Of a DNA stretch of 64,000 bases, positions 33,421 to 45,120 are shown piece after piece. The notes beneath the pieces were generated by a model. That model made no database searches. It saw nothing but the letters and a program-made list of their open reading frames with translations, and was not told the origin of the DNA. The number at the start of each line of letters is the position of its first letter. Position 1 is the stretch's first letter. Location of the stretch: the NCBI GenBank assembly GCA_963691705.1, contig OY829539.1, forward strand, positions 57,076,327-57,140,326, given 5' to 3'. A program made the position numbers and the translations under genes. The DNA is from Viola odorata. Its lineage: Eukaryota; Streptophyta; Magnoliopsida; Malpighiales; Violaceae.

Positions 33421-34920
33421 GCAAAATATTTTCCGTAATCCGACCACTATATTAAATGTCGACTATTCCAAACTAGAGCTGGATAGGATTTCAAAAAACG
33501 ATAAAATTCTAGTACCTTTTAATACAATTGCATATCTAAAAACTCAAACTTAACTCTCTATCATTTAACGAGAAGGATCTATTTATAACTTGGTTAACTT
33601 GATTATTATCTCTTTCTTAGCAACAATTAGTGGTTGTTAAAATCTTGATTTAACTCTTATCTCTCTTTGTTTTGAACAATATTAATGAGTCTTGGTAAGT
33701 AACAATATAATAAATACCCAAATTATCATGAATCCGTAAATACTAAAAAATGTCTATTACTTTAAAATTATTAATATTTCTCATGAATCAACATTTAAAC
33801 TATTGAATTTGTCAATAATAAATAACAAAAAATAACAAACATGTGAGTTGAGTTTTACATAAAAATATTATAAACATATCTATAATAAGAATGTAAGTTG
33901 GAATTTTTGAGATGTTAAGGAAAAAAATATAAAAATGAAAAAAAAAACTCAAATAATTATCAAAATATTAGTTATATTGGCTAGTTTATGACCTTAAAAT
34001 TCATAATTAAAATATCAAACCTTATAAATTAAGCTTTGTCATAAAAATAAGATTGTAGGCTTATAAAAGGTTAATATATTTTTTAGGTTGGCTATAACTG
34101 ATAGATAATTGTACCTATAACAAATAAATAATGGAAAAGGTTGATGTAACGAAAGATATTGTGCAAAATGGGGTCAAAACATTATGTATCGTTAACCGTA
34201 CATCCGTTTAAAATTATTTTAATCATATATTTTGAAAAAAAAAATCAATTTTCAACCTTATCGAGGATAAAAATTTATCTTGAATTTTAAATTTAGTTCA
34301 TTGGAATACCAAAATTACCTATTAATATGAATTTAACAACTTTTTAGTTAAAACCAATTCGCCGGTTAGTTTATTAACTCTTCTGTTGGACAAATTATTA
34401 ACTCTTTTATTCTCAATAAGATTGGTGACTTATTAGTATTTATAAATTTATATCCTTATGTTAGTAGGTTTTTTTTTCCTGAAAGTCTTATGTTAGTAGT
34501 TGATATCTTGCATATTTATTATTTATTTTACAGTAATGATAACCAAATTTGTGAATAAAATTAAATATTAAAATGAAATTTTGTCACCTTTTTTTGTGTT
34601 TGAAATGTGGGACGTCAACTATATTTCTTATGAACTATATAATTGTCTACCAATAAGTAAAACTTTGTAAATTAGTAAAAAATGCAACAAAAAAGTACAC
34701 ACTTAATAAAAATATTATAAATTATAAACTCTTTCGATTTTAAGTTATAATTTTATTTTAACTTTTCGTGTCCGGATAAAATTTTGATTTTAACAAGCTT
34801 GCGTATATGATTTCATACAATCCCTTGTTTAAATCATTAAACTTGAATATGTAAAACCAAATCTTTTGTGCAACTTTCAAGATTTGAAGTAAACTTAACG
34901 TCAATGTATAAAAATTAAAA
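32790..34920. repeat. Segmental duplicate of 37553-39655
   Basis: About 2.1 kb match in order: GAGAAGATGCTTTCACACGC, TTAGGATTGCTGCCCA, TTCTAGGCACTACAA, TTAGTATTTATAAATTTAT and CAACTTTCAAGATTTGAA. The right border of the match falls close to the position equivalent to the AVT1 stop codon, so this appears to be a copy of the AVT1 3' flank. No intact gene is present. Confidence 0.8.
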
Positions 34921-36365
34921 AGCAAGAGAGGAATAGAAAAAGAAACAAGGTCACAAATACAATGATTAGGTGAATAATAGCTCTCATGAAAAACAAAGAA
35001 AAATACAATAAAAAAGTTATCATTTTTGGAGCTTGATGATGCTCCAATAAATAGAGAGAACATTAGGAAGACTGAAAAATAGAATCGAAGTGATATGATA
35101 TCAAAATTGGATAGTAACTTAGTACGTCAAGGACGCACATTCCTTTTTTGCTCATTTTTATCTTGATGGGAGGAAACTAAAATTCTGATTTTTTGTTGAA
35201 TAATATTTCGAATAAATCTTAAATGATCCCCAAGAAAGCTTGATGTGAATAAATGGATTTTTATTCCACGCTTGCGAGCTATATATCTTCGTTTAATTAT
35301 TTAATAATTTCACATAACTAGATAGGAATTTTGATAAGTATATGAAACTACATATAACAAATAAAAGTATAGTTTATATTTAGAGGTAGTCGGCAGCCCA
35401 CTTAATAGCCATAATAGTATACTATTTATCAACAATCTCAATAATTCACATTGCACACCCACTTTGCTAATAATAATTGGCATTGCAGAAATAACAAATG
35501 GAAATGACAAAATAAATGTAGCTTTCTTAGCCCCACAAATACAATAAAAAACAATGGCTAGTTGATTGATTTGATTGATTGTCGTTTATGATATGCATGC
35601 ATACAATATTTATTTTTGTGTTCATTAATATATGCAGTACTCCCTTCCTCCACCTTTAAACGTCATTTTCCTACTAAATGTTACTATACATATTATTTGA
35701 TTTTTTAGTGTTTATTACAATTTCAAATGGAGTATTATGTAATAATAAAAAACTTTAAATTATGTTAGTGTTAGTGAAAACTTATTTTTAAAGAGCAATA
35801 GTAGTGAAAATTAAAGGGAAATACCACAAATACAATAGTTAGGTGAATAATAGCTCTTGTGAAAAATGAAGAAAATTACATTCAGAGAGTTATTAATTTT
35901 GGAGCTCAATGATGCTCTAAAGAGTCGAGAGAACATTAGGAAGACTGAAAAATAGATTCCAACTCATATTATATCAAAATTGGATGGTGGTGAGAGACTA
36001 GGAGATCTCTTAAGAGATCAAGGCTTCGAGCCCTTCTGAAATTTAGAAGGAAAAAAAAAATACTAATTTCCTTTATTGCTAATCTCTATCTCGATGGGAG
36101 GAAACCAAATCTCTGATTTTTTGTTGAATAATATTTCGAGTAAGTCTCAAAATGAGCCCCGCGAAAAATTGATGCGAATAAACATATTTTTTTTCTTACA
36201 CTTTTGAGCTATATATCCTCGTTTAATTATTTAATAATTTCACATAGCTAGATGAGAATTTTGATAAATATATGAAACTAAAGATAATAAATAAAATTAT
36301 AGGGGAACTATTATTCGTAATGTTTATATATATATGAAGAAAGTATTATATTAGAGGTAGTCGAC
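34921..36365. repeat. Dispersed repeat blocks
   Basis: Flank-family copy at 35395-35560, including AGCCATAATAGTATACTA, which resembles the alpha-glucosidase start-codon region AGCCATGATAGTATACTA. There are two copies of the CGATGGGAGGAAAC block (35160, 36090) and a tRNA-like segment near 35986-36040 with GCTTCGAGCCC. No gene is present. Confidence 0.65.
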
Positions 36366-36370
36366 AACCG

Positions 36371-37200
36371 TCACTAAAAAAAAAACTGCTTATTTTTTAC
36401 GGAGGTTTTCGTCAGAGAAACTGAAAATTTCGTTGGAAATGAAAATTTTCGACCGAATTCCGTTAGAAACACTTCGTCACAATTCGGTCCGTAGAAGGCT
36501 TGGTTTTTTGACCGAAAAGCTGGTCCGAAAAATCTTGCTACGGAATTGCTACAGACACACCGTCGAAAAGAACATCCGTCGGGAAAAAAATTGGATTTCT
36601 AGAACACGTTTCGACGGAGACATTCAGTCAAAAATTTGAGATTTTTACGAATGAAATTTCCATCGCAAACCTTTCTGACCTAAATTTAGTCGAAAATATC
36701 AAGATATTTTGAATCTATGGCGACAATAATTTCAAGCTATCCCGACAATATGTTAAATCTATTGCGGCCACAATTCTTCGTTGTTATATGTTTCCAACGG
36801 TCGAAAATATCAAGAAATTTTGAAGCTATGGCGACAATAAATTCAAGCTATCCCAACAATATGTTAAGTCTATTGCTGCCACAATTATTCGTTGCTATAT
36901 GTTTCCGACCGAATATCAAAATATTTTGAAGCTATGGCGACAATAATTTCAAGCTATCTCGACGATATGTTAAGTCCATCGCGGCCAAAAAATTTCGTTG
37001 CTATATATTTCCGACCGAGACTCCGTACAGAATATCAAGGTCATTTTGCGTCGTACAAGGTTTTTGACCGAAATACGGTCAAAATTTGTCTCTGTTGAAA
37101 ATTATTCCAGTGGAATTTTTTTTGGTATTTAATGTTTCTGACCAAAGTTTGGTCAAAAAATTTCCGTTAGGAAAATATTTCCGATCGAGTCTCGATCGAA
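36371..37200. mobile_element. CACTA-like element part with 108-bp tandem repeats
   Basis: CACTAAAAAAAAAACTGCTT at 36371 resembles an En/Spm terminal repeat. Many short CGACCGAA/TTTCGGTC-like motifs follow, typical of CACTA subterminal regions. Inside are three units starting CTATGGCGACAATAA at 36715, 36825 and 36932. I could not find a matching TAGTG end or TSD. Confidence 0.4.
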
Positions 37201-37552
37201 ATTATTTTAATTTTCCGTCGCAAAAATAATATTCACCTATTATTTTATTATGTTCGAGCGTGACTCGAATATAGAAATTAACAAAAGCAAACATTAGTGG
37301 AGCCAAGAACAGATCATGTAAAGAATCCTCTAGATTTCCACTTACTAGAAATTGATTGAAAATGACACAAGTAGCTTGTTTTAAATAGCAAAAGTTCTCT
37401 TTTACAGCAGGACCAGTCCACCCATTTAAAAAGCTCTCACTCCTGTCCACCACTACTGAGCTTCATCATCAACCCATGCTCCGACTTTTCAAGCCTGTCC
37501 ACTACACGGCTTCATCATTTTCCCATTCTCCGGCTTTTACAGCAGGAAAAAC
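37201..37552. other. No recognised gene
   Basis: A minus-strand open frame of 83 codons (37202-37453) has no recognisable motif. CTTTTACAGCAGGA occurs twice (about 37399 and 37533). Confidence 0.3.
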
Positions 37553-39655
37553 AATTGAGAAGATGCTTTCACACGCAGATATAAATCTCTATCTGTGCCT
37601 TCAACATGTAGTCTTCTAACTTAGATCAGCTCAAGTATCTGAGTTTTGCTCAATGTCCAGTAGAGCTTAGTCTTTAGGATTGCTACCCAACAAAATTTTC
37701 CACCATCTTTAAACATGACCAGATCACTTATGAACAGTATGACATCAAATGTTTAAGGTATTTGGCATACTATGCTTGGTATTTTCTTATAATTGAAACA
37801 CCAATATGGATCAATCAGCAGTTCTAGGCACTACAATTACTTTTACAAAACTAAATAGTTTTTAGAAATCATAATGATAAACAGAAGGCAACTGCCTCTA
37901 GTTTGAAAGTGGTATACACGCACCTGTAAGGCAGCTAATTGGGAAGCAATAACTTCAACCTTCTTCGAATAATCATTCAACTTAGCCTTTTGCACCCTGT
38001 GGAAAGTGGAAACAGGTCCAAAACCGAATTTCATATATGAAAAGATGATAATGGTATAAATTTAATTTTGCAAAGAAATCATGGTTACATAAACCATCCG
38101 CTGTTCTCTCATCACCCAGTTGTTCCAATTGTTCTCTTAGCTTAGAAATTCAAAAAATTATTGGTAATCCAGCCCACATATTGAATGTGGATTATTTCGA
38201 ACTCGAGTCGGATAGTATCTCAAAAGACGGTAAAATTCTCCCTTATAACTTTTAACATAATTACATATCCAAAAATTCAAATTTAAAACTTTTAATTAAA
38301 CTAGAACAACTTTTAACCTATTTATAACTTGGTTAACTTGATTATTATCTCTTTCTTAGCAACAATTAGTGGTTGTTAAAGTCTTGAATTAACTCTTATA
38401 TCTCTTTGTTTTCAACAATGTTAATGAGTCTTGGTAAGTAACAATATAATAAATACTCAAACTACCATGAATCCGCAAATACTAAAAAAAAAGTCTATTA
38501 CTTTAAAATTATTAATATTTCTCATTAATCAACATTTAAACTATTAAATTTGTCAATAATAAATAACAAAAAATAACAAACATGTTAGTTGAGTTTTACA
38601 TAAAAATATTATAAACATTTTTTTAGTAAGAATAAAATTATCATTAGTGATTTATGTATCATAATTTTAATATTTTTACCGTGTCAGCTAGTTGAAAATA
38701 AAAATTGTTGAAAATTTTGAGCATATAAGAGATGTTAAGGAAAAAAATAAATAAAAAACAATCAAACAATTATCAAAATCTTAGTTATACTGGGTAGTTT
38801 ATGACCTTAAAATCCATAATAAAAATATCAAACCTTATAAATTAAGCTTTGTGATAAAAATAAAATTGTAGGCTCGTAAAAGGTTAGTAGGTTTTTTCAG
38901 GTCGGCCATAACAGATAGATAATTATACTTATAATGGATAACTAATAAAAAACGTTAATGTAACGAACCATATTGTGTAAAATGGAATCAAAACATTATG
39001 TATCATACACGAGACACCCATTTAAAATTATTTTAATCATATGTTTTGAAAAAAAACAATTCAGTTTTCAATTTTATCTTGAATTTTAATTTTAGTTCAT
39101 TTGAATACCAAATTACTTATTTAACAACTTTTTAGTTAAAAATGATTCGCCGGTTAGTTTATTAACTCTTCTTTTGAACAAGTCACAAGTTATTAACTCT
39201 TTTATTCTCAATAAAATTGGTGACTTATTAGTATTTATAACTTTATATCCTTATGTTAATAGTTGATACCTTGCATAATATTTGCATATTTATTATTTAT
39301 TTTACAATAATGATAACCAATTTGTGATTAAAATTAAATTTTGTTACCTTTTTTTTGTGTTTAAAATGTGGGACGTCAACTATATTTTTAAAATTTGCGT
39401 ATGAACTATAATTGTCTACCAATAAATTAGTAAAAAAATGCAACAAAATAGTATATAGTTAATAATAATATTATAAATTATAAACTTTTATGATTTTAAG
39501 TTATGATTTTACTTCAATTTTTTGCGTCCAGATAAAATCTTAATTTTAACAAGTATATGATTCATACAAGATCTTATTTAGATCGTTAAACTTGAATATG
39601 TAAATCCAAATCTTTTGTGCAACTTTCAAGATTTGAACTAAAAAAAACGTAAAAT
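37553..39655. repeat. AVT1 3' flank with coiled-coil gene remnant (duplicated unit)
   Basis: This is the partner of 32790-34920. On the minus strand 37998-37924 carries the KLNDYSKKVEVIASQLAALQ exon followed by GTGCGTGT, and about 38145-38105 the coiled-coil exon. This suggests a decayed neighbour gene downstream of AVT1. No full ORF is present. Confidence 0.7.
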
Positions 39656-39669
39656 GTATAAAAGTATTC

Positions 39670-41345
39670 CTACTTGGAATCGTTTATAGCTTGAACAATG
39701 GAGGAATATGTGCCCATCACCCCAACGGAAACTGCTGTAACCATTATCAGCACAATTGCAACAAGCTCAACTCCGCATTTCCTATAAACCTCAAAAATCT
39801 TCAAGTAGCTAAGGCAAGGGAGCAGGAACGAAACAACCATGACGAAAACCGCCCCAGTTAGCGAAGCGACGGATTGAAAAGATGGAAATATGATGGCGAA
39901 AACCGCGGTACTAACTAGTAATCCTATTCTGATCACAACACCAACTGCTTTACAGTTCTGATAAATGAGAGGCAGTTGGGTCTCAATTGCAGCAGCAATT
40001 GGTGTTATGAGCAATGCATATTTAAAAACTGGAACTGCCAAGATCGTGTATATTGCTATCTTCGAGCTAACCTTGTCAGTAGGGAGATTTAGGGTTACCT
40101 GCGACTGCACATCCTTGCCGTACATAAGGTAGCCTAAAACCGCCATGAAAAAATAAACACTTGTAGATGCAACAAAACTTATAAGTATGACCTGCAGATC
40201 AAAACAGAGAGGAAAAATTGCATTAATCGACTAGTTATTTCATGGAACATGTAATGGAATGTAACCAGGCCACATAGTTGTTAAAATCTCGATCCGACCC
40301 TCATATCTCTTTGATTTCATCAATGTTAAAGAGCCATAGTTCATTAATACAATTCTCTTCTATGCATATGAAGCTATAGAACAACTGATTAATGCATATC
40401 TTATGGAAAATTGAAAGTGACTAACTTACCAAAGAGAAGTGTCTTTTCTTTCTCATTGATTTGTATATAGTGGGGAACACAGCATGAGCACCAAAGCAAA
40501 AGGTGTACAAACCAATTGCAGTAGGTATTCCATGAAAATTGATCAGTTCTCTCGGCCTGCTGCTGCCATGAAACCCAGTTCCAGCTCCTTTACTCAGCCC
40601 AACACAAAGCACACAAACCACAACAACCAGAGAAGACAACACCCCACCGGCCGAAAAGAACGACATAACCCCTAAATCACTCACCCACATTGAAGGCAAG
40701 ATCGCGGCTGCTGCGAAAACAACAAAAGAATTCCTCCCATCCACAATTAGACTCCAAAGCTTCATCTTATAATTTGGCAAAAGCTTGTGTAGGTTGTCTC
40801 CTTTCAAGATTAGGAGGCCAATGGCAATAACATAGAGCTCTAAGTAAGTGAAGATTGAAGCTATGACTCTCCCTTTTTTACCAAATGCTTGAGTGGCTAT
40901 GTCAGGGTAGCTTGTGATGTTTGGATTCTTGTCCATACAACGACGGATTAAGAAACTAATGAAACAGTCCGTGCCGGCGATTACAAGAAGAAGGATCAAG
41001 CTTAACCAACCTCCTGACGAAAGGGCGTATGGGATTGATAACATCCCAATTCCTGACATAGATCATTGAAAGATAAACCTTCATCCTTTTTTTATTGATA
41101 ATAATAGTAAATACTACTACTAGAATTTGATTGAAAGTTACTCGAATCGTTAGTAAATACTACTACAATTTGATCGAAGATTACTAGAATTAGTACCGGT
41201 GGCTAGCTATTAAATTAAATGGTGAATAAGATAAATCTTAGACAAACCAGGAGAAGAAATCGTAAATTAAAGAAGAGATTATACCTGAAAGTGCATTTAT
41301 GCAGTTAATGCAACTCTTAAGGAACCCTACTTTGCCATCTTCCAT
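39670..41345 (-). CDS. AVT1-type vacuolar amino-acid transporter, three exons
   Basis: This is an amino acid/auxin permease family (AAAP) transporter of the plant AVT1 group, proton-coupled carriers of neutral amino acids, usually on the tonoplast. Exons: 41345-41285 (begins MEDGKVGFLKSCINCINALS), 41052-40430 and 40191-39670. Introns are GT-AG and in phase, and the joined frame is open for 401 residues. The family signature ALSGIGMLSIPYALSSGGWL spans the first splice junction. Other marks are SYPDIATQAFG, LELYVIAIGLLILKGDN, FCFGAHAVFP and YLMYGKDV. About ten to eleven hydrophobic segments follow in order. It matches the short AVT1 subgroup that lacks the long N-terminal extension, which fits 401 residues. 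No defect is seen. The substrate is inferred from family only. Confidence 0.92.
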
Positions 41346-41385
41346 GAGTCTGCAATGCAATCTCTCCTCTGAAGGTTAATTCTTA

Positions 41386-42447
41386 GGTTTAAATCCAAAA
41401 AAGGCACCTGTACATGAATTGATTGACTCATTTGGCACCTCTACTCAAAAAACGGTTTAAAAGGCACCTATACTTCTTACGTATGACACATTTGGCACCT
41501 CCCACGAACGACGTCACCGTTCCTACGTTATCCGCCCACGTGGCATGCCACGTCATCACTATTTATGACGTGGCATGCCACGTGGGTGGATAACGGAGGA
41601 ACGGTGACGCCGTTCGTGGGAGGTGCCAAATGTGTCATATGTAAGAAGTATAGGTGCCAAATGAGTCAATCAATTCATGTACAGGTGCCTTTTTTGGATT
41701 TAAACCATCTCATATTCATTATTTCTAAATTAATTGTTTGAATAAGGTAAAATTGGTTAAATTCGAACTAGGTTGACTGGTTGGACCGGTTAATTTGACA
41801 GATTTTTTTGGTTTACTAGGAAAATAAAAGTTTTGGGCTATGAAACACACATACTTCTCTTTTTTGCTATGTCACGTGTCGAACACCGACCCGACACGTG
41901 TCAAATTCATGTCTCATTTTTTGGGGTAATAAATCTCAACAATCAAGGGTGTCAAATACTCCCTCCGTCAATCGGGGCAAAATTGTCTCAAATAGTGAGT
42001 CATTCAACCTCTTTAATATGCGTGCCAATAGTAAAAGCGTCATGGACAGAGGGAGTACAAATTTAGTGTAAAATTTAGGTGAAACCTAACTTTTTTACAT
42101 TGATACGAATGGTATTGATAATTTTTTGTTTAAATTAAAAAAAGGCACCTGTACATGAATTGATTGACTCATTTGGCACCTATACTTCTTACGTATGACA
42201 CATTTGGCACCTCCCACGAACGGCGTCACCGTTCCTCCGTTATCCGCCCACGTGGCATGCCACGTCATAAACAGTGATGACGTGGCATGCCACGTGGGCG
42301 GATAACGGAGGAACGGTGACACCGTTCGTGGGAGGTGCCAAATGTGTCATACGTAAGAAGTATAGATGCCTTTTAAACCGTTTTTTGAGTAGAGGTGCCA
42401 AATGAGTCAATCAATTCATGTACAGGTGCCTTTTTTGGATTTAAACC
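41386..42447. mobile_element. Composite foldback element with 10-bp TSD
   Basis: TTAATTCTTA occurs directly at 41376-41385 and 42448-42457. Between them lie two hairpin units (41386-41706 and 42128-42447), each a nearly perfect palindrome running GGTTTAAATCCAAAAAAGGC to the inverse. The centres are ACGTGGCATGCCACGTCATC-like. The outer ends are exact inverses of each other. A 9-10-bp duplication fits Mutator-like elements. The region between the hairpins holds a Stowaway MITE and no ORF of note. Confidence 0.8.
41959..42055. mobile_element. Small Stowaway MITE
   Basis: It is 97 bp with ends CTCCCTCCGTC and the inverse GACAGAGGGAG, flanked by TA. It shares an interior segment with 24802-25014 and lies inside the composite foldback element. 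Confidence 0.85.
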
Positions 42448-42457
42448 TTAATTCTTA

Positions 42458-43432
42458 ATTTAAGAAAATAAACACAAAATAATAACTTTCTTTCATAGTT
42501 AACATTAATTACAATTACCATGAGAATAATGGCCTTAACTAAACTAAAAACATCAAGCAACAAAATTGCACATTTTTAGGGATTAGTTACAAAGATGCAA
42601 AATCAAAAGAGGATAATAGTGAGCTAGAAAAAAAATTGATACGAATAAGTACTATTGTTATATTGAACATTACATTAAGAACAAATAAATAAAATATAAA
42701 ACATAAGATAATGATCTTTGTAGTTTGTTTATCAATCGAGTGTTTTTCTACGGTGATGTAACGACACTTTAACTTAAATGTCGTATCATTAATTAGTTAT
42801 TTGATCTATTCAATGATATAAATCTTATAATTGTAATGACCAGTTACCGGCTAAACAGGTGACATTGTTTAATTTGAAAAAAATAATGTCGTATAAAAAA
42901 CAATAACCTTTTGTTTTGTTCAAAATACAATGTTGACAAATCAGTATATATCGTTGGTTGTGCTGTAAAAAATACGAAATGTATTTTTCATTATGAAGAA
43001 TGTGTAAAAAAATACACTAATACGTAATAAATTTTGAAGTACATAATTTTAGAATGATTTCATATTTTTTTAGTATCATGCTCGTATTTTATCAAAATAT
43101 ATATGGAATGTAATGCAAAAATACGAAATGTAGTTCAAAATTTATTTGAATTTTTAAAAAATTGTGAGATACATTTAGAAACACATGGATTTTGTAAATT
43201 AAAAATAAATTTTGCATTTGAACAAAATATAAAATTTAACAAAGTACACAATTTAGTTTTGATAATACAATTTCATGTCACAGAAAGATTAGGTTGGAAT
43301 CAAAAGATACTTTTACAAGAAGAAGAAGAAGAAAAAGTTATCTGTCATCATCAACATAAAGCCAGAGGTTCATCATTGGCAATGGACCAAATAAAATTAT
43401 GATGCTAGAATTATGCATAAGATTGCACTTGC
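42458..43432. other. AT-rich, no recognised gene
   Basis: The frame at 43103-43402 (99 codons) has an acidic EEEEEK run but no family resemblance and an AT-driven composition. I see no repeat shared with the rest of the window. Confidence 0.4.
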
Positions 43433-44315
43433 TTGGATAAAAGGAAACAACAACTCAATAAGGTTAACCCTCTTCTAAGCCATTATCCCACCATCATCTC
43501 CTCTCTTTTTCCATCTGTTCTTTTCTCCAACCAGACCACATCTCACTCCAAAACCACAACCTATACCTACTTCTCCTCTATATCCGATACCTCCGTCACA
43601 TCAAGAACCACCGCCATAAATATAATAACAGATCCCCAACCAGCGACATCGAATTCTTTCGGCTCCACTGCTAATCACATCACCAGTAATAGTTTTTTGG
43701 TCAAGATGTTGATCATGAGAAGTGACAGAAAAGTGATTCCCCTTCGGAAAAGGGTTTGTATTGATAGTGTTTTGTTGTCAAGTGTTCTGGGTGTTTGTGC
43801 CAGAGGAGCTTGCGGAGAATCTGATGTTGATGACGGGGGTGGCGGTGTCTTGCGTAATATGCTTGGAAAACAAATACATGGATTAACAATTAAACTTGGG
43901 TTTGTAAATGATCTTCATTTGTGTAATTCACTACTTGATATGTATGCAAAGAGTGGGGACATGGATAGCGCTGACGTTGTTTTTGCTAATTTACCTGAAG
44001 TTCGTGTTGTTTCATGGAATGTTATGATAGCCGGTTATAGTCAGAAATACCAATGTGATAAAGCTATAGGTTATCTGCTAAAGATGCAATCTAGTGGGTT
44101 TGGACCTGATGAAGTCACTTGTGTTAATATGCTTGCAGCTTGTGTCAAATCTGAATATATGGAAACTGCACAACAAATGTTTGATTACATGGCATCCCCT
44201 ATCGTCAGTTCATGGAATATTATTCTTTCTGGGTATTCCCAGGTTGGAGACCACAAGGAAGCTATTAACTTGTTTAGGGAAATGCAGTTTCGAAATGTAC
44301 AAGCTGATCGGACTA
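43433..44315 (+). pseudogene. PPR protein fragment cut by a LINE
   Basis: From about 43766 the frame encodes pentatricopeptide repeats of the PLS class: VLLSSVLGVCARG, GKQIHGLTIKLGF, LCNSLLDMYAKSGDMDSA, VVSWNVMIAGYSQ, VTCVNMLAACVKS, SWNIILSGYSQ and EAINLFREMQFRN. This resembles the middle of Arabidopsis At4g20770; such proteins bind organellar RNA. Upstream (43433-43690) the same frame is open but is Ser/Thr-rich and not PPR-like. The usual earlier repeats are missing, so the 5' part looks joined from elsewhere. The reading stops at about 44315, where LINE sequence begins in mid-repeat; the remaining PPR motifs and any E/DYW domain are absent. Confidence 0.78.
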
Positions 44316-45120
44316 ATAGGAAATAGAGGTTAATAGGAATGAAACAGGCGATCACTTTATTTGGTTAGAAGGTCGCCTAATAGAGTCTAATTTCAGTTGT
44401 GCAATCCTTAATATCTATGCATACTTGGAGGTTCAACAAAGGGAATAACTATGGAGATAGATAGCAGTCCTTATTGAGAATAGCAACGTTCCGGTTCTAG
44501 TAGCCGGTGATTTTAACGAAGTTCTAAGCCTGACGGAGCGCCTTAACGGGAGAGATTTTACAAGGGGAATAAATAATTTCCAACAATGGTTGGACACTTG
44601 CAGGCTCCAGGATCTGCCCCTGCTGGGCCAACGTTTTACTTGGGCGAACGCCATTAGTAGGAGCAGAATTGATCGTATTTTCGTCCACTCAAAGTGGCTA
44701 GTTAGATTCCCTGATATGAAGCTTACGACTTTGGGCAGGAATTATTATGATCATGTGCCTTTGTTGCTCTGTAACGACTGTATAGATTGGGGACCGAAGC
44801 CCTTCAGGGACCTCTCGGTATGGTGAGATGTAGTTGGCTTTAAAGAGACAGTCAGTAGGTTCTAGTCGGAAGCCGAGAGGATCTTTCCGGGAAATCAGCA
44901 AGTGATAAAGAAACTCCGTTGGATGAAGGAGAAACTGTGGATTTGGAACCGTGATGTTTTTGGGAAGATTGAAGTTTGTTTGCAAGAGCTGCAGGATAAA
45001 TCAGAGAACTTGGATAGGTTAGGAGACGAAAGAACTCTGACACCCGTGGAATTGCTAGAAAGGGTGGAGTTTAATGCTGCTTTGTGGGATCAACAGGGGC
45101 GAGCGTGCCATTTGTGGCAG
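44316..45120 (+). mobile_element. LINE ORF2 endonuclease fragment
   Basis: The broken frame shows the apurinic-endonuclease hallmarks of plant L1 ORF2: LVAGDFNEVL near 44500, LPLLGQRFTWAN with SRIDRIFV near 44620-44680, and YDHVPLLL near 44750 (normally SDH). Stops interrupt it (for example 44449 and 44824). The fragment lacks the reverse transcriptase because the Athila LTR starts at 45121, and lacks ORF1 on its left, where it abuts the PPR fragment. Confidence 0.8.

Noticed and set aside
43103..43402. 99-codon frame with an acidic run
   Set aside because: No family resemblance, AT-driven codon content and no splice or regulatory context.
44590..44826. 78-codon frame as a separate gene
   Set aside because: It is part of the LINE endonuclease fragment.
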